Shown piece by piece: positions 1-12,600 of a stretch of 64,000 nt of DNA. The notes below the pieces were generated by a model, which saw nothing but the letters and a program-made list of their open reading frames with translations, did not search any database and was not told the DNA's origin. The stretch comes from Strongylocentrotus purpuratus (taxonomy: Eukaryota; Echinodermata; Echinoidea; Camarodonta; Strongylocentrotidae). The stretch spans positions 36,096,619 to 36,160,618 of the forward strand of contig NW_022145609.1 of NCBI RefSeq assembly GCF_000002235.5, read 5' to 3'. Within the stretch, counting starts at the first letter, position 1. Each line of letters starts with the position of its first letter. Both the position numbers and the translations under genes were made by a program.

Positions 1-620
1 TATTAAATCGATTTGTTAAAAGAATTAATAATTTGAAATCAGTTTGCAGATATAAATATTATTACTTACTTTCTGAGCAGATATTGTTAGTATAACCGGC
101 AACACAATCGCAAGTAAAGGAGTTTATTCCATCGGTACATGTTCCTCCATTCATGCAAAGATCTGGAACACAATCGTCGATGTCTGTAATTTAAGGCGGA
201 GCGATGGATTAAACAATAGTACAACACTAACCAAAGTAGTAACGAGAACAATTATGGTAGATATTGTATTAGTTTCCTGATTTATATTTCAACCTTCGTG
301 CATTTTGTCCTCCAAACGAATAACTGTTAAAATAAAAATGTAATAATTAAAAAATAAAGATTTGTACTAATTACAAAAAGAACTACAAATGCTTTCATGG
401 CGTGGTTTCATTGTGATAAAGAACAGGTTGGATTCTGGCTAAAAACCTTCATGGACAATTATCTTTGCTTATTACATAATAAACATTTCCCATTACAATT
501 CTTTACATTGAAGATGATACAACAGACTATAATGATTTTTAAAAGAATTTGCCTATTTCTTTAAAGACTGAATAAATACAATATAGGGTATTAGTCTTTT
601 AAAGAGGTAACTAATACACA
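1..620 (-). repeat. Duplicated EGF-exon block, copy 1
   Basis: The EGF exon at 70-183 and intron on both sides align by eye with about 56340-56760. Shared landmarks are ATATTAAATTGATT-like sequence left of the exon and ATAGTACAACACTAACCAAAG and CAATTATCTTTG to its right. The matching block extends roughly to base 550. Its left limit is outside the window. Confidence 0.75.
70..183 (-). CDS. Exon 7: calcium-binding-type EGF domain
   Basis: This 114-nt phase 1-1 exon (acceptor AATTACAG, donor GAAA|GTAAGT) encodes 38 residues starting DIDDCVPDLCMNGGTC and ending CVAGYTNNICSE. It has six cysteines and the DIDDC start typical of cbEGF domains. It is nearly identical to the exon at 56412-56525, including flanking intron sequence, which points to recent duplication or gene conversion between the two receptor genes. 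The gene continues to the left of the window. Confidence 0.87.
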
Positions 621-3600
621 ATACTAAATTGTATTAGAAGAAATTTCATATTAAAAAGTAGTTCACTAGTCATCTTAAAGGATTAATTTTCAACTAAACA
701 TTAGTTCATTTATGCCCAGACTCTCACCGCCTCTCCATATCTAAGAGTGGGAACACCACATTAAACGCCTTAAACATTTCGAAAGTGTTTTTTTGTTGGT
801 ATAATTGGTACTCCGTGTCTTTTCCTGTATATCTTATTTTGCACTGTAAATCCAGGATTCGTTCATAATTTGTTTCTATTTAGCACGTAATAAAACAAAT
901 ATTGCATCCCTAGTACCATTTACAAAGCAAAGAAAAATTATTCTCCCCTAATATGCCTAAAATTTTGGTAACTGCCCTAAATGTAGGAATTTTTTCCCTC
1001 TACATTATGCTTTAAAGAGTTAATAACATCATGCTTTGTATCGAGCGCTTTAAATTCGTAATTTGTTGTAGTTTTTACTCAGGCGCGGAGGGGCAATTTA
1101 AAATTGTAATTGTGAAATAAGATTTGAAAAAAAAAAAAAAAAAAACGCCGGCCAAAAGGGAGAGAGAGAGATATAAAATAGGTAAGAGGACGTAGGAAGA
1201 AAACGGAGCAGACAAAGAAACACGACAAAGACTGTGTTAAAAATGTTATGAAAGAAACAACATAATTGCATCATATATTACCCATTATTTAAAATTGTAA
1301 TTGTGAAATAAGATTTGAATTCTATAGCCATCAGCCCAGCCCAGCGCAGTTCGCATTTCGTCCAGCTCGACATATTCCTACACAATAATATGACTATCGA
1401 GCTCTACGGATATTGTTTTGTTAGCCACAGAGGTCCAGATGGATTCTACTTTGAGCAGGGAGGTGATGTGTAGGGATTGCTAGCCATTATGAAGATACAA
1501 CCCCGCTCTCATAACAGATATAAACAAGAAATAAGTCATAATATTGTGGCAAATATTGACTAACATATTTCCTGCAAGCAATTATGGGAATCCTATGATG
1601 AAATGCTAATTATTTGGTGATTAGTTGATTTTAACGTCAATATATTTATCACATGCAGGATGCTCATTTCTGAAGATGTCGTTAAAAAAATAATCGAAAT
1701 CTTGTATCACTGACGTACTGATGCTTGCCCCCCAAATAAAATTCAAACGTGGCTTATTTCTAACTTGATACCAGTGATTAATGTTGTTGAAATGACATGA
1801 TTTTTCGAGTTTTTTTCTCACTTTTTTGTTATAAAAAATTATTATACTTTTTGTCTGCAGGCATGTAACATGTACGAGTCGGTTAGTGAGGTGAATTTTG
1901 TTTCTGCCCCCCCCCCCCACGTTTTTGTTCATTACGCCACAGCATAACAATGAATGCAATATATTTGGAAAATTAAAGACAAGGATTAAAAGTCGAGTAC
2001 GAATCATCTTCTTTCTCTCATAATTTAATGAATCGTCAAAGCTTCCGCGCTTCGCGACTCCCCCTCCTGCACCAACTCCCTCTTTAAGTTATTCGTCCCC
2101 CCTAAAACCAAACCCTAGCTTCGCCCTTGTTTTTACTCGCTTTGTTGACGCCCCTTACATATGATGTAACGCAAGTAAAATCGTCTCTCTGAATGGCTCG
2201 TCATCAATAGTTTACTATCATACTTTCCTTACTTAAATCACAGTGTTTTCCGTTATATCCTTCGTCACAAATACACCGAAAGGTAGCGTCCGGTTGACGT
2301 TGGTTAATAACGCATGTCCCAGTAGATGCACAAAAGTTACCTCCTGGACAAGATGTATCTGCGAATAGGAACATAAAACTTTAGTAAACTTTAACAATTT
2401 TAGATTCTTCTTCTTCTTCTCGAGTCACTTCACAAGCCTGGCCTTAACGCTTAAACCGCATAGGTCTTCTGGTGTACAGGGTTCTGGGAGGGGGGGGGGG
2501 GGGGGGGGGGAGACAGACGAAAACGATGTTTCATCGTCTGTACCTCCCCAGAGTTGCACTTAGTTTCCCCATCTTTACTAAAGCCCCATGTATGCATGAT
2601 GACTTTGCATCATACCGCTTTAGTCCGCAGGCGACATAAACAGGACAAGGTGGGCCATGCTTCACTTGAAACCGATGGCAAAGATTTGCTTGGTCCAAAG
2701 GACAGCTTGTGCAGCACTGACTTAAGATGATAGGTCTACAGGGGCATCCTTCGGAGTCCTCAGTGGCTTTAGTAGAATGGCGAAAAGTGTGTCTTAATTT
2801 GCGTCCCTTTTTTGTATGTCTATGATCATAAAGGGGGTGAAGGAGGGTTGTCATCTTGCTTAGTTTTCTCTTACTCTGATGGAACCTCTCGTCTGATATG
2901 TGATGGGGCAATACCACATAGCAAGTACAGATCATCTACTCTTGTTGGTTTTAGGCAGCCCGAACCAGCTCTGCTCGCACCATTCAAGACTGGGTCAATT
3001 TTATTAAACAGTTTTAAAATTATTAAATGAAAATATCACTATAAGGCCTTCTATCTCCTTCGATTGTTTGATAGATCAAAAGTGCATTGATTGGTCAAAA
3101 ATATAGGTCACCCCTTTGTTGCTTTTCAATTTTAGAAGTAAAAATAATTTTGAGGGCTTCTTAAACTTAAAAAATGGTCGTATGTAAAAGACAATGTGCA
3201 TGAAATATTATATTCCACAGTTTTGGAATCTTGAATTAAAAGTGGACATAGGGTTACTTTTTGACAAATTCTGTCTTCACACAAAGATCGTGCAGGTTGT
3301 ATTATACATCGTTAAAAATCACATTTTTAAAAACTTGTCCAAAAATTAAGAATATTGTTACTTTGCAAGTTAAAGAAAGTATAAATTCCGTACTTTAGTA
3401 GAAAGATTTATCAAATAGTTTTTGGATCACAGGAACAATCCAGGAAAAGACGATTTGCAAGAAAGAAAATCCTAAAGATTGGATTAGTTTATCTATGCAA
3501 ACCATTTTCATAAAGGTGGGCATTTTTCGTCAATTAAAAGGGTAAAAATGGGCCACAGAGGGCGTCCTTTGGGAGGGTTGTCCAGGGGTTTCATGGCTGT

Positions 3601-6600
3601 ATTTGTAAGTGGTTCATAGGACTCTGAAATATCAGTCCAATTTTCCGCTGCCTCCTACTCTCTGACAGAAGCTCTTGAAATGTTTAAATGTTTCATTCAT
3701 GGAAACCTCCTTGTTGTGACGTAATTAACTTTGTTTAATTTAATTTTTTATTGGTGGTAGATTGTATCGTTTGTTTTGTAATCATTTAATTATCATGAAT
3801 TTGCAGTGAAGCACTTAAATGGTCCCACCAGAGCTCTCAGTTAGAATATGCGGTTTATTACATTTCGTACAAACTTTGCTTACGCTACTGTTCACATTTT
3901 GCAACTTGCATTAACAAATATATATATATATATGACCCTATGAGTTATCATTATGCCTCTCAGAAAATTGTAGATGTCCCCCTCACGCTTGAAGAGGAAT
4001 TTTACCCGATCCGCACATATCATCTATCAAAGAATGAACAGTAAGAAATGTTTTTCCCATTAATTTCCGGCTTTTGTTAGGAAAGCAATATTTATTTAAG
4101 TGTTGGATTACAAAAAACATGCCCGACGTTCATCACTGTTTTGTACATTTTAGTGTTAAATATTTTCATACCTCATGCCTAGGTCACATTTGCTTTACGG
4201 ATAGGATACCTGCGGCCGTACGCCCATAAATCGAGAGATACTTGCGATGGCCGCAGAGAATCTGAGGTGGCCTCAGGGTCACCCTAAAGCTATGGTGACA
4301 AATCAGAGCAGCGACCGACCGATAAGTAGCCTGCTCGGTCGCTGCTGGAATTTAGGCATCGCCCAGCGATTTTTGGAGAAGTCGAGCAGGCTGTAGAGCC
4401 CCAGCAATGCCTGGGCTGTGACCTGTCATTTTCCCGTCGGTCGCCGGATTTTAGGTCAAAACTGGGCGAAATCGCGGAGCTTTTTCGCGCGGTGTCCCGG
4501 CAGTGACCGACCGGTGACCCTCCAATTGCCCTCCGATGCCTGGCCGTTCGCCGCCCGGGCACCAAAGTAATCGAGCGTTCGCCGCCGAGCGATTTAGGTC
4601 AAAAATCGAAGCCGCTAGATCAAAGGCTGCCGACCGATTTTGGACTCGCCGCCCAGTGACCGACTGATCGCCCAGCGGCGACCGGGCGGCGACCGAAAGT
4701 GAAAGTGAGCAGGCGCCGCTCGAATTTTAACTCCGCGCTAAAAATTCAGCAGCGACCGAGCGATGCCTTAAAAACGAGCGGTGCCTGGGCAGCCGCCGCT
4801 CGGTGGCCGGGCAAAATTGGCTAAAAACTCGCCGCTCGGCCGCTTTTGGGTAATGTGACCATAGCATAAGGCGTATCCCTATCGTTACAGGCCGTACGGG
4901 TCGCCGTAGGATTATAACGCGGAGTCATAACTGTTTTCTTTTCTAGTTTCGCTAGCGATTAGACACGCCGTAAGCCATGTCGTAGAGCGGTTCCACGGCG
5001 ACCGTACCTCGAGCATACGGTGACCTAGCGTTTTTATATACTCCAGGGATGAATCGGTAGGATCAGTCTAGTCGAACGGACGCCATATGGTCCCCCTTCC
5101 GCCGCCTTGCGGGTACCTTGCTTCTACATTGCGGCTACCTTACGTTTGCCTATGTATTTGTCAATTACCTACGGCCGCCGCAGGGACGCACTAGGCGACC
5201 GTGCGTCATCACTTTAAAGGACGTACAGCAGCTGCCGATTTTATGTCTCCACAAATTCAAAATACTCCGTGCGGCTACCCTAACATAACGTGACCGATAC
5301 CGTATGTGACCGTGGGAATGCTGCGGCGGCCCTATAATTGCTATTAGCCGTAGATATTTTAGACCGCACGGCTGCCGCGGCAAATGTGACCTAGGCATGA
5401 AAGACGCAATAAAATAGATAGGCACAATGAAAAATGGAGCGTAATTTTAGGAGAAAATATTGTTTAAGCAGTTTATAAGATGATAGAACGCTCACTAAAA
5501 TCCCTTTTTTTTTCGGGGGGGGGGGACGATCGCTGATGTTTTCTATTTTATATATGTACTGTAGATCCACTTGATTTTTTATTTGATCTATTGTTGTTAC
5601 ATGGATATAAATGTATGCATATTTTTCTTATGGTTATGTTGAATGTACACATATAATTGGATCAATAAAAACTTATCGAATGTAAAAAAAAAACACGCAA
5701 CAACAACAAAAATCGTACCGAATCGTTGTATAATAGTATGGTGAAAAATTGCCCTCTCGACCATCAACTTAATACTAAACGGCATCATGATTACCTGCGT
5801 AAATGTGAATCTCTGCTGGGATAGGCAACTTCATGCTTGCAAGAGCTACGTTTCCGGCCGGAAAATCGATGACGTAGACTCCGTCAAACCGGATGTCAGA
5901 AAAATAGATATCCTCGAAATACCTAGCGATCCCAAACGGGTGAATATCGTGCACATACGTTGAATTTCCAATGGTAGTTGAAAAGCGCTGCCTATCATCT
6001 AGATTCAGAACTTCAATTGTGTTCTCCGTTGTATCGGTCCAGTAGAGTAATTGTTCTGATGAAAGAATAAAGGAAGAAGGACAACAACTTTTCCAGGTTT
6101 TCAGTATGTAGAATTCATTATTCAGGTATACGATGTTGCCTATTCATTGTCCCGTGGTTTCTACACACGTCCTATTAGTAACGATGATATTTTGAAGATT
6201 TCTGGAAGTAATGTATCTATCCCTCAGAGAATTATGTATACCCAATGCAAATGTACGTGACCAACTGATCATATAGGATACACTGATTTTAAACAAGAAG
6301 ATTGTGTACAGGTTTTGAGGTATCAGTTTCAATCACACACAAAGTATGTTCTCTCTCTTTCTCTCCGTGTTTAGGTATCTCCTCCATAGATGTATAAAGT
6401 CTTACTTAGAGAAGTTTAAACAAACCATGCTCCGGTGACCAGATATGGCAAGTGCTTTATGGTCAATTTCCTACACTAATCATTTTCTTAATTTAAATCG
6501 CGGATCCAATAGTATACCTGAATCTAACACTGGCCCTTAGCCCAAACCTAAACCCAACCCTAAAACCAAACTAAAAAAAATAATCCTAAATCAAATCCTA

Positions 6601-9600
6601 TCCTAAAGCCCGATGGCAATTATAATCATGCTAACCCTATATCTTTATTGAATTAAGCCCGCATCAATTGTAGCCGGATAATCGTGACCAATCATTAGCT
6701 CCTGCAACAGTTATGGTTAAGTTTAGTGTTGAGTCCAGAGTACAGGAGCAAATTTTGTAAAACCCGCAGAATATGTCTGGTCATCCTACATTTTAGTACA
6801 GTATAATTCTTTCAAAATTTGTACCGGTAGGACCAAGGCATATCCCAGTCGGATCCGTGAAATTAGAATCCACATCCCCATCAAGAAGCGTCACTCGTTC
6901 CGTCCCGTCCGCATTAGCCATTTCAATTTTCGGGTACTGTCCTTTATCGGTCCAGAAGATTTTCCTAAATCGGGAACATGTTTAAACGGAGGAGAATATG
7001 ATCGAGTTATAATTGTTTTAAATAGAAGGCCACATATCCAAACTAAGCCTATCTAATATACAGATTAATGGGATAGTACCCTTTCTTGCACTTATAAAGC
7101 GCTCCAGTATTGTCCCCACAACGTACTATAATAATATTTTAACACTATGGCAAAGATTATGAAGAAGGAAAAAAAAATCAAATTTTGTTGTTTAGGCAGA
7201 GAGCCAGTGCCAGTACGTTTAATAAAATTATGAAACTTATGGAAATGCAAGAATTACTTTAGACAAACAGAACTTTCTTATTCCTGGCTCATTTTTCCTG
7301 ATTGAGGTGTCATATGAAAGGGCAAGAAATGAACTTTCTAGAAATGTGATTTCCCTTCGAAATTCAGGTACTGTTCGCCAAATGACTTTTTGGTACCCTT
7401 TTTCCAAATTGTTTTCAATCACTCATGCGTGAAATATGCATCATATGAGTTGCATCAAATGAAAGAGTAGGATCTAAGCTGGACAAATATGTGTCATTTA
7501 TTAATTATAATTGTGATGAAGTTATGATAATAAATCAATAATTTTCGGTTTCGTTTTTTTTCCGGGACGCACTGTACAATAGCGTTGATGAATATGGTGA
7601 TTCTGATGATGGTTAAAATGACGATTGGGATGATAGTGATGATGAATAAAGTTTGCGGCTTCCAGTACATACATTTCAATACCACTTGTCTATGAACTTG
7701 TGATTATCCTAATTGTGTCAGAGGACAAACTTAAATTGAAAATGAAATTTGAAGGCATTAAATCATTTCAAGGAGTGTATACTGTTCGCTCAGACATTAA
7801 ATTTCATTCAAAAATTAAATGTGTACATGTGTACGTATATTTGAATAATAGAACTGAAGATTATGATTTTGGAAGGGGGGACTCTAGCGAGCTGATCTGT
7901 ACATTAACGCGAGATTGAAAATTTCGATCGATAAAAGTCGAAAATAGTTCTATATAAACGGAATTCTCTGGAGAGATATCACTTATGACATTCTGACTTT
8001 TTACAATACCTTCGAAAAGATGAGTAGACGATTGCATTTGGATAAGAATTAAAGCCTGATGTGAGTAGATCCGTCTTACTGGTCCCATCAAGGTTTGCCA
8101 TCCCAATAACGTCACGATATTGGTCCGCCCAGTACACCTTGTCATCGTCGAGATTCAGGGCTATTCCATAAGGATCTGAAAAGGTCAAAATCAACCTGAC
8201 CTAAATTTCTGTTTTATTTAACATAATTACAATGCCCGTCGCACATGAAGCGTCATTAGGGACTTTTAGATTTGCGTGGTCTCGTTGCGTGTTCGCTCGC
8301 TTTAGCTCGTCTGTTGTTCGTACTGATGCGTGCCAGCTCGCGCTACAGCGTACCAGCTCGCTCGGGCTGCGGCATATGTATAGATACTAGTTATTTTGCA
8401 GGACTGGGCATAAACATCTTAGCTTCTGAAGATTCTACATCTACAAGAAAAATAAATCTGATGACAACAATGGCCTTGCAGCAGAGCTCTGCTTCGCAAA
8501 AGCTTAAGCTTTTTGTTCAGTTGGAGGAAGAAGAGGCGAATAAAGATTATGAGCAAGGGAAGCTGCTGCTTTAGCTGCATCAACGAAGTATCCCCGGAGT
8601 TGTTGGGTGCGGTCCTGGATCTGCCGGAGGAAGGACCAGGGACAATTTGACCAACTGATGAGGGAGCTGGAAGACGAGGACCAAAAGGCACTTACTAACT
8701 TTTTGAGAGTAACCCTAAAATGTTTAAAGAGTTAGAGCAGAGACTACATGAAAGACTGGAGAAGCAGGACACCTTCTACAGGCATGTGTATGCCTGCACA
8801 ACTTGATGAGAACCCACTACCCTTGCATTTAGAATTCAGCCATGGACGGGGAGGACGCCGTGTATACATAATGCCCGGTTCCTGGCGAGGAGAACAGACC
8901 CTATAGCCAGTCTTAGGCAGCCGGCTAGAGGTCGCTCGGCTACTCAGGCAGGTCATGACAGGTCCAAAGGAATTATATAAATGCCTACTACAACAGCCCT
9001 GCTAGTTCTGTTCCCTGGCAGGAGTCAAAAATTTAAATGTTGGAGTCATGCAGGCCTCGGCATTGACGACATTACCTGACCTTCAGCAACCGTTTCCTCA
9101 CAGTTTAATTTGCCAGTTATCACAGTTCTCGCGAAGAATGTAAATCTCAGTTAAAACATTATTCCTAAGAGTTCAACAAAAAGACTGTTGCAATGACTGG
9201 ACCAATGACTGGCTTTCTGCATCTTCTTGTGTATCTTCTTCAAATTTTGACTGCGGTATGATTCCAACCCGTGAGGCGCCCCGCCCCGATATACAGCGCA
9301 TAGGCAACTAATCGCAGTGATAGCGAGCTAAAGCGAGCGGCAACCAGCGACTTCGAGCTAAAGCGAGCGGCGTACGAGCTAGACACGCAGCGCAGCGAGC
9401 GGCAATCGCAAGGGTTCTTGCTGCTGCGAGCGGTGTGCGAGCAACAGCGCAACAATACGCGCAATCATGCGTACGACAACGAGCTAAAGCGAGGTAAATC
9501 GTGCAGGAAACGTAGCTATTGGCAGTGACACGTGCTCCGAAAAAAGAGGTGCGTTTGATTGCGTATACCTGCGCTAAGCCACTCGCTGTCGCTCGCATTC

Positions 9601-12600
9601 ACTGGTTGCCACTCGTATCCGCTCGTATGTGATTTGACCTTGCGTTTGCTTGCGATAGTTTAGAAAAATTTAAATTTAATACAAGCGAGCGAGCAACGCA
9701 GGCATTTGCGCTAGTCTGCGTATTGAGTGCGTAGTGAACACGTTTTATTGCGCTTTATTGGGAATGACTGCCTTTGTCTGCGTTCGGGTAATACGCAGCA
9801 ATACGCAAGCCAAATACGCAAAGGTGTGACTGAGGCATTAAAGGCAGTGCATTAAAAGTACATCGATCGTAGCAATCCACGTTTTCTCGTGCAATTCTAA
9901 AAGTCCCTATTTTGCTGATGTAATACAACGCCAGTGAAGGCGCAGTTCTAGAAACGTGCCTCGCTTAAAACTACTTTAATTACAATGAAAATTTGATATT
10001 ATTGTATTATGTATTCTTCTTGTATTATGTTTATATGTACAAAGACTGTAAACCAGTGAAAAAAGAATTTCCCGTAATGGATAATACATTTCAAATTTCA
10101 ATTCAATATGGACACGTTGTTTCACGGGAGTCACTTGGGAAACCTTTGAAAAATTATAATACAACAAAAAAATATGCACCTTCTCTGTACTTTTGCCGGA
10201 AAAACATAGTAATCCAGCACTGTGTCGTCTCTTTTTGCGTTGGAGAATTAAGAGCAAAATAGCGAGTTTCAATCGCACCTCGGCCGCTCTCGCAAGTCCA
10301 CACTTGTTCCATTGTGGTCAGGAGGCTTTGGGGTGAGCGGCTAATGAATATACTACGGCCGTGATCTGGCAAAACAACGTATGTCTGTTTCGGTACTTCC
10401 GAGATATCAAAGATTTTGAATTTTACAGTTAAAAGTGTTTTCATTTCTCTCAAGTTGAATAATTTTGTTTAATATATTGTCTACATGTACCGGATAATAT
10501 TCTTTTACTATGTAGGGTAAAATTGTTCAATAAAACACTTTCTTTTTCAATCTATCAATGATTTTGTAGAGATACGTTGTTTTGCCAGAACACGACTTAC
10601 CCTGCATCTCGTGCGTAATTTGGCAAAACAACGTATGTCGATATGGACGCTCCGCGCCGCTGCGCTGTGATCTGGCAAAACAGCGTATGTCGATATACGT
10701 TGTTTTGCCAGATCATGATCGTTATGCGCGCTCCGCGCAGCTGTGCTGTGATCTGGCAAAACAACGTAATCACTCTGCATGACTGTGTAGGCCCTTGATT
10801 TGGCAAAACAACCTTTGTTGTAAGTTGCAGTAAGCTCTGTCATATTTGCTTTAATTTGGAAAAACAATTAACGTAACAAATGCCATTAATGAAAATTTAT
10901 GTCGGCAATTGTTTTTATTTTCCGGTTATCTGGGGGGGGGGGGGAGGGGGGGGGGGGAGGGGGGGGGGGGGGAGGGGGGGGGGAGGGGGGGGGGGAGCTA
11001 ATGAAAAAAAGCTTAGGACTAGTGCGTATAGGTTCTAATTCTAACCCCTTATCTATAATGACCCCTTCCAGACTGTAAATGGATCAATTAACCGTACGCT
11101 ACTCGTCTCAATCATTCATTTTCAATATCCGACTTAGATATTTTTGTTTCATTATTTATTATGTTGTTTTAATACGTATCAATATAATGATCATACTTAT
11201 TAGTTTAATATATTTGCTCATCACCTACAGTTTGGCATTATGGAAGTTTACATGCAGCAGCTGGAAGAAAAGCAACGTGTACACATGCAATCACAATCAT
11301 AATTAGGGAGGCCCATGGTGAAAATTGCATTTTGAAATTTAGGGGTCACCTTGAAGTGGCTTAACTTTAAACTCATAACAAAAGACCAACTGAATTATTT
11401 TTTCTTCATAGTAGATATTAAGTTTTATCAACTGAAAAAAAATTGTCTCCCCCAGATCAATAGTTCTCATGTGATGATTTTTTGAAAAATCATAAACTTT
11501 GTGTTTTTTCGTATTATTAGCAATTCCCAAATAATATGTGTTAAGCATGATTTTGAAATAAGAAGTGTTGATCTCTGTTTCCCATGTATAAATGATTGTA
11601 ATGCATCAAAAACAGGATATCAATAGTCTTTTCCCCCCAAAAAAATTGTATTTATGAGAATTATGATATCAAATATGACCACGCCCATTTTTCATCAACA
11701 ATAATGTAGTATTATTTGAACATTTTATTCTGGGAATCTAAATTCCTAAAGGGTACCAAATTTTATTTAACTTAGACTAGTTAACATTATTGATGATTAT
11801 AAGAAAATAAATCAGCTTCACTGGATATGTAGTTTTAAATATCCAAAGCATAGAAAATGAAAGAAAACAGGACTTTTCGCAATAATTCAATATTATGACA
11901 TGCTGTCGAAAATTGAGATGGTGTTTTAAAAAATCATAGCGTTTAGACATTAGGTTGAAAACATTTACCTTTTTCTTTTTCTGCTAGAAACTTTTGGTAT
12001 TCATCAAGGAAAAAATAATTCACGTTCCAAAACGCTCGTTTTTTATTGATAAGATATGAAATATGCATTATTAATTCATTTGACAATTTTTGATAAATTG
12101 GCAGAAATACTGTTTAAATGATATAATACACATCACTAAAAAAAATGATTTTGTTTAAACACTGTCACCAATATGCATCATTACATTTAAAGTATTGGCA
12201 CTCGTGGTACTTTAGGTGTATATATAGACAGTAATTTCAATATCAATGATTAAATATGAATATATGTACTAGTACAAACAAAAATGAAGGAAAATCAATA
12301 AATGTTACTTTCAAGGGCATCTTTGGACTCACTTTATTCAAACAGCAGAACAAATTCCATTTTGAGAACAAAAGTACAAGTTAAGCAGAGAGATATGTAC
12401 CTAGGTATTGTAATTGCAAACATTTTAGACAGTTCCATTAGTGCTGATGATCAATTTTTTAAGTCATATTTTATGCTAATTTTTAATTTGATGACACTTT
12501 CAAATAAGACATTAAAATACTATGGTGTCAAAGCTGTAGAAAAAAATACATTTCCCCACAATTAAACACTGATGACTTGCTGTCGCAAATTTCGAAGGAC

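Noticed and set aside
6530..6660. Interstitial telomere
   Set aside because: The CCCTAA-like words are too irregular and interrupted.
8272..8574. A 100-codon plus-strand gene at 8.3 kb
   Set aside because: It lies inside the GC-rich element; partial conservation in the inverted copy at 21.1 kb is in a broken frame and no transposase motif is visible.
10360..10870. CRISPR-like array of short palindromic repeats
   Set aside because: Spacing is irregular, orientation alternates, and the context is a eukaryotic intron; no cas genes.
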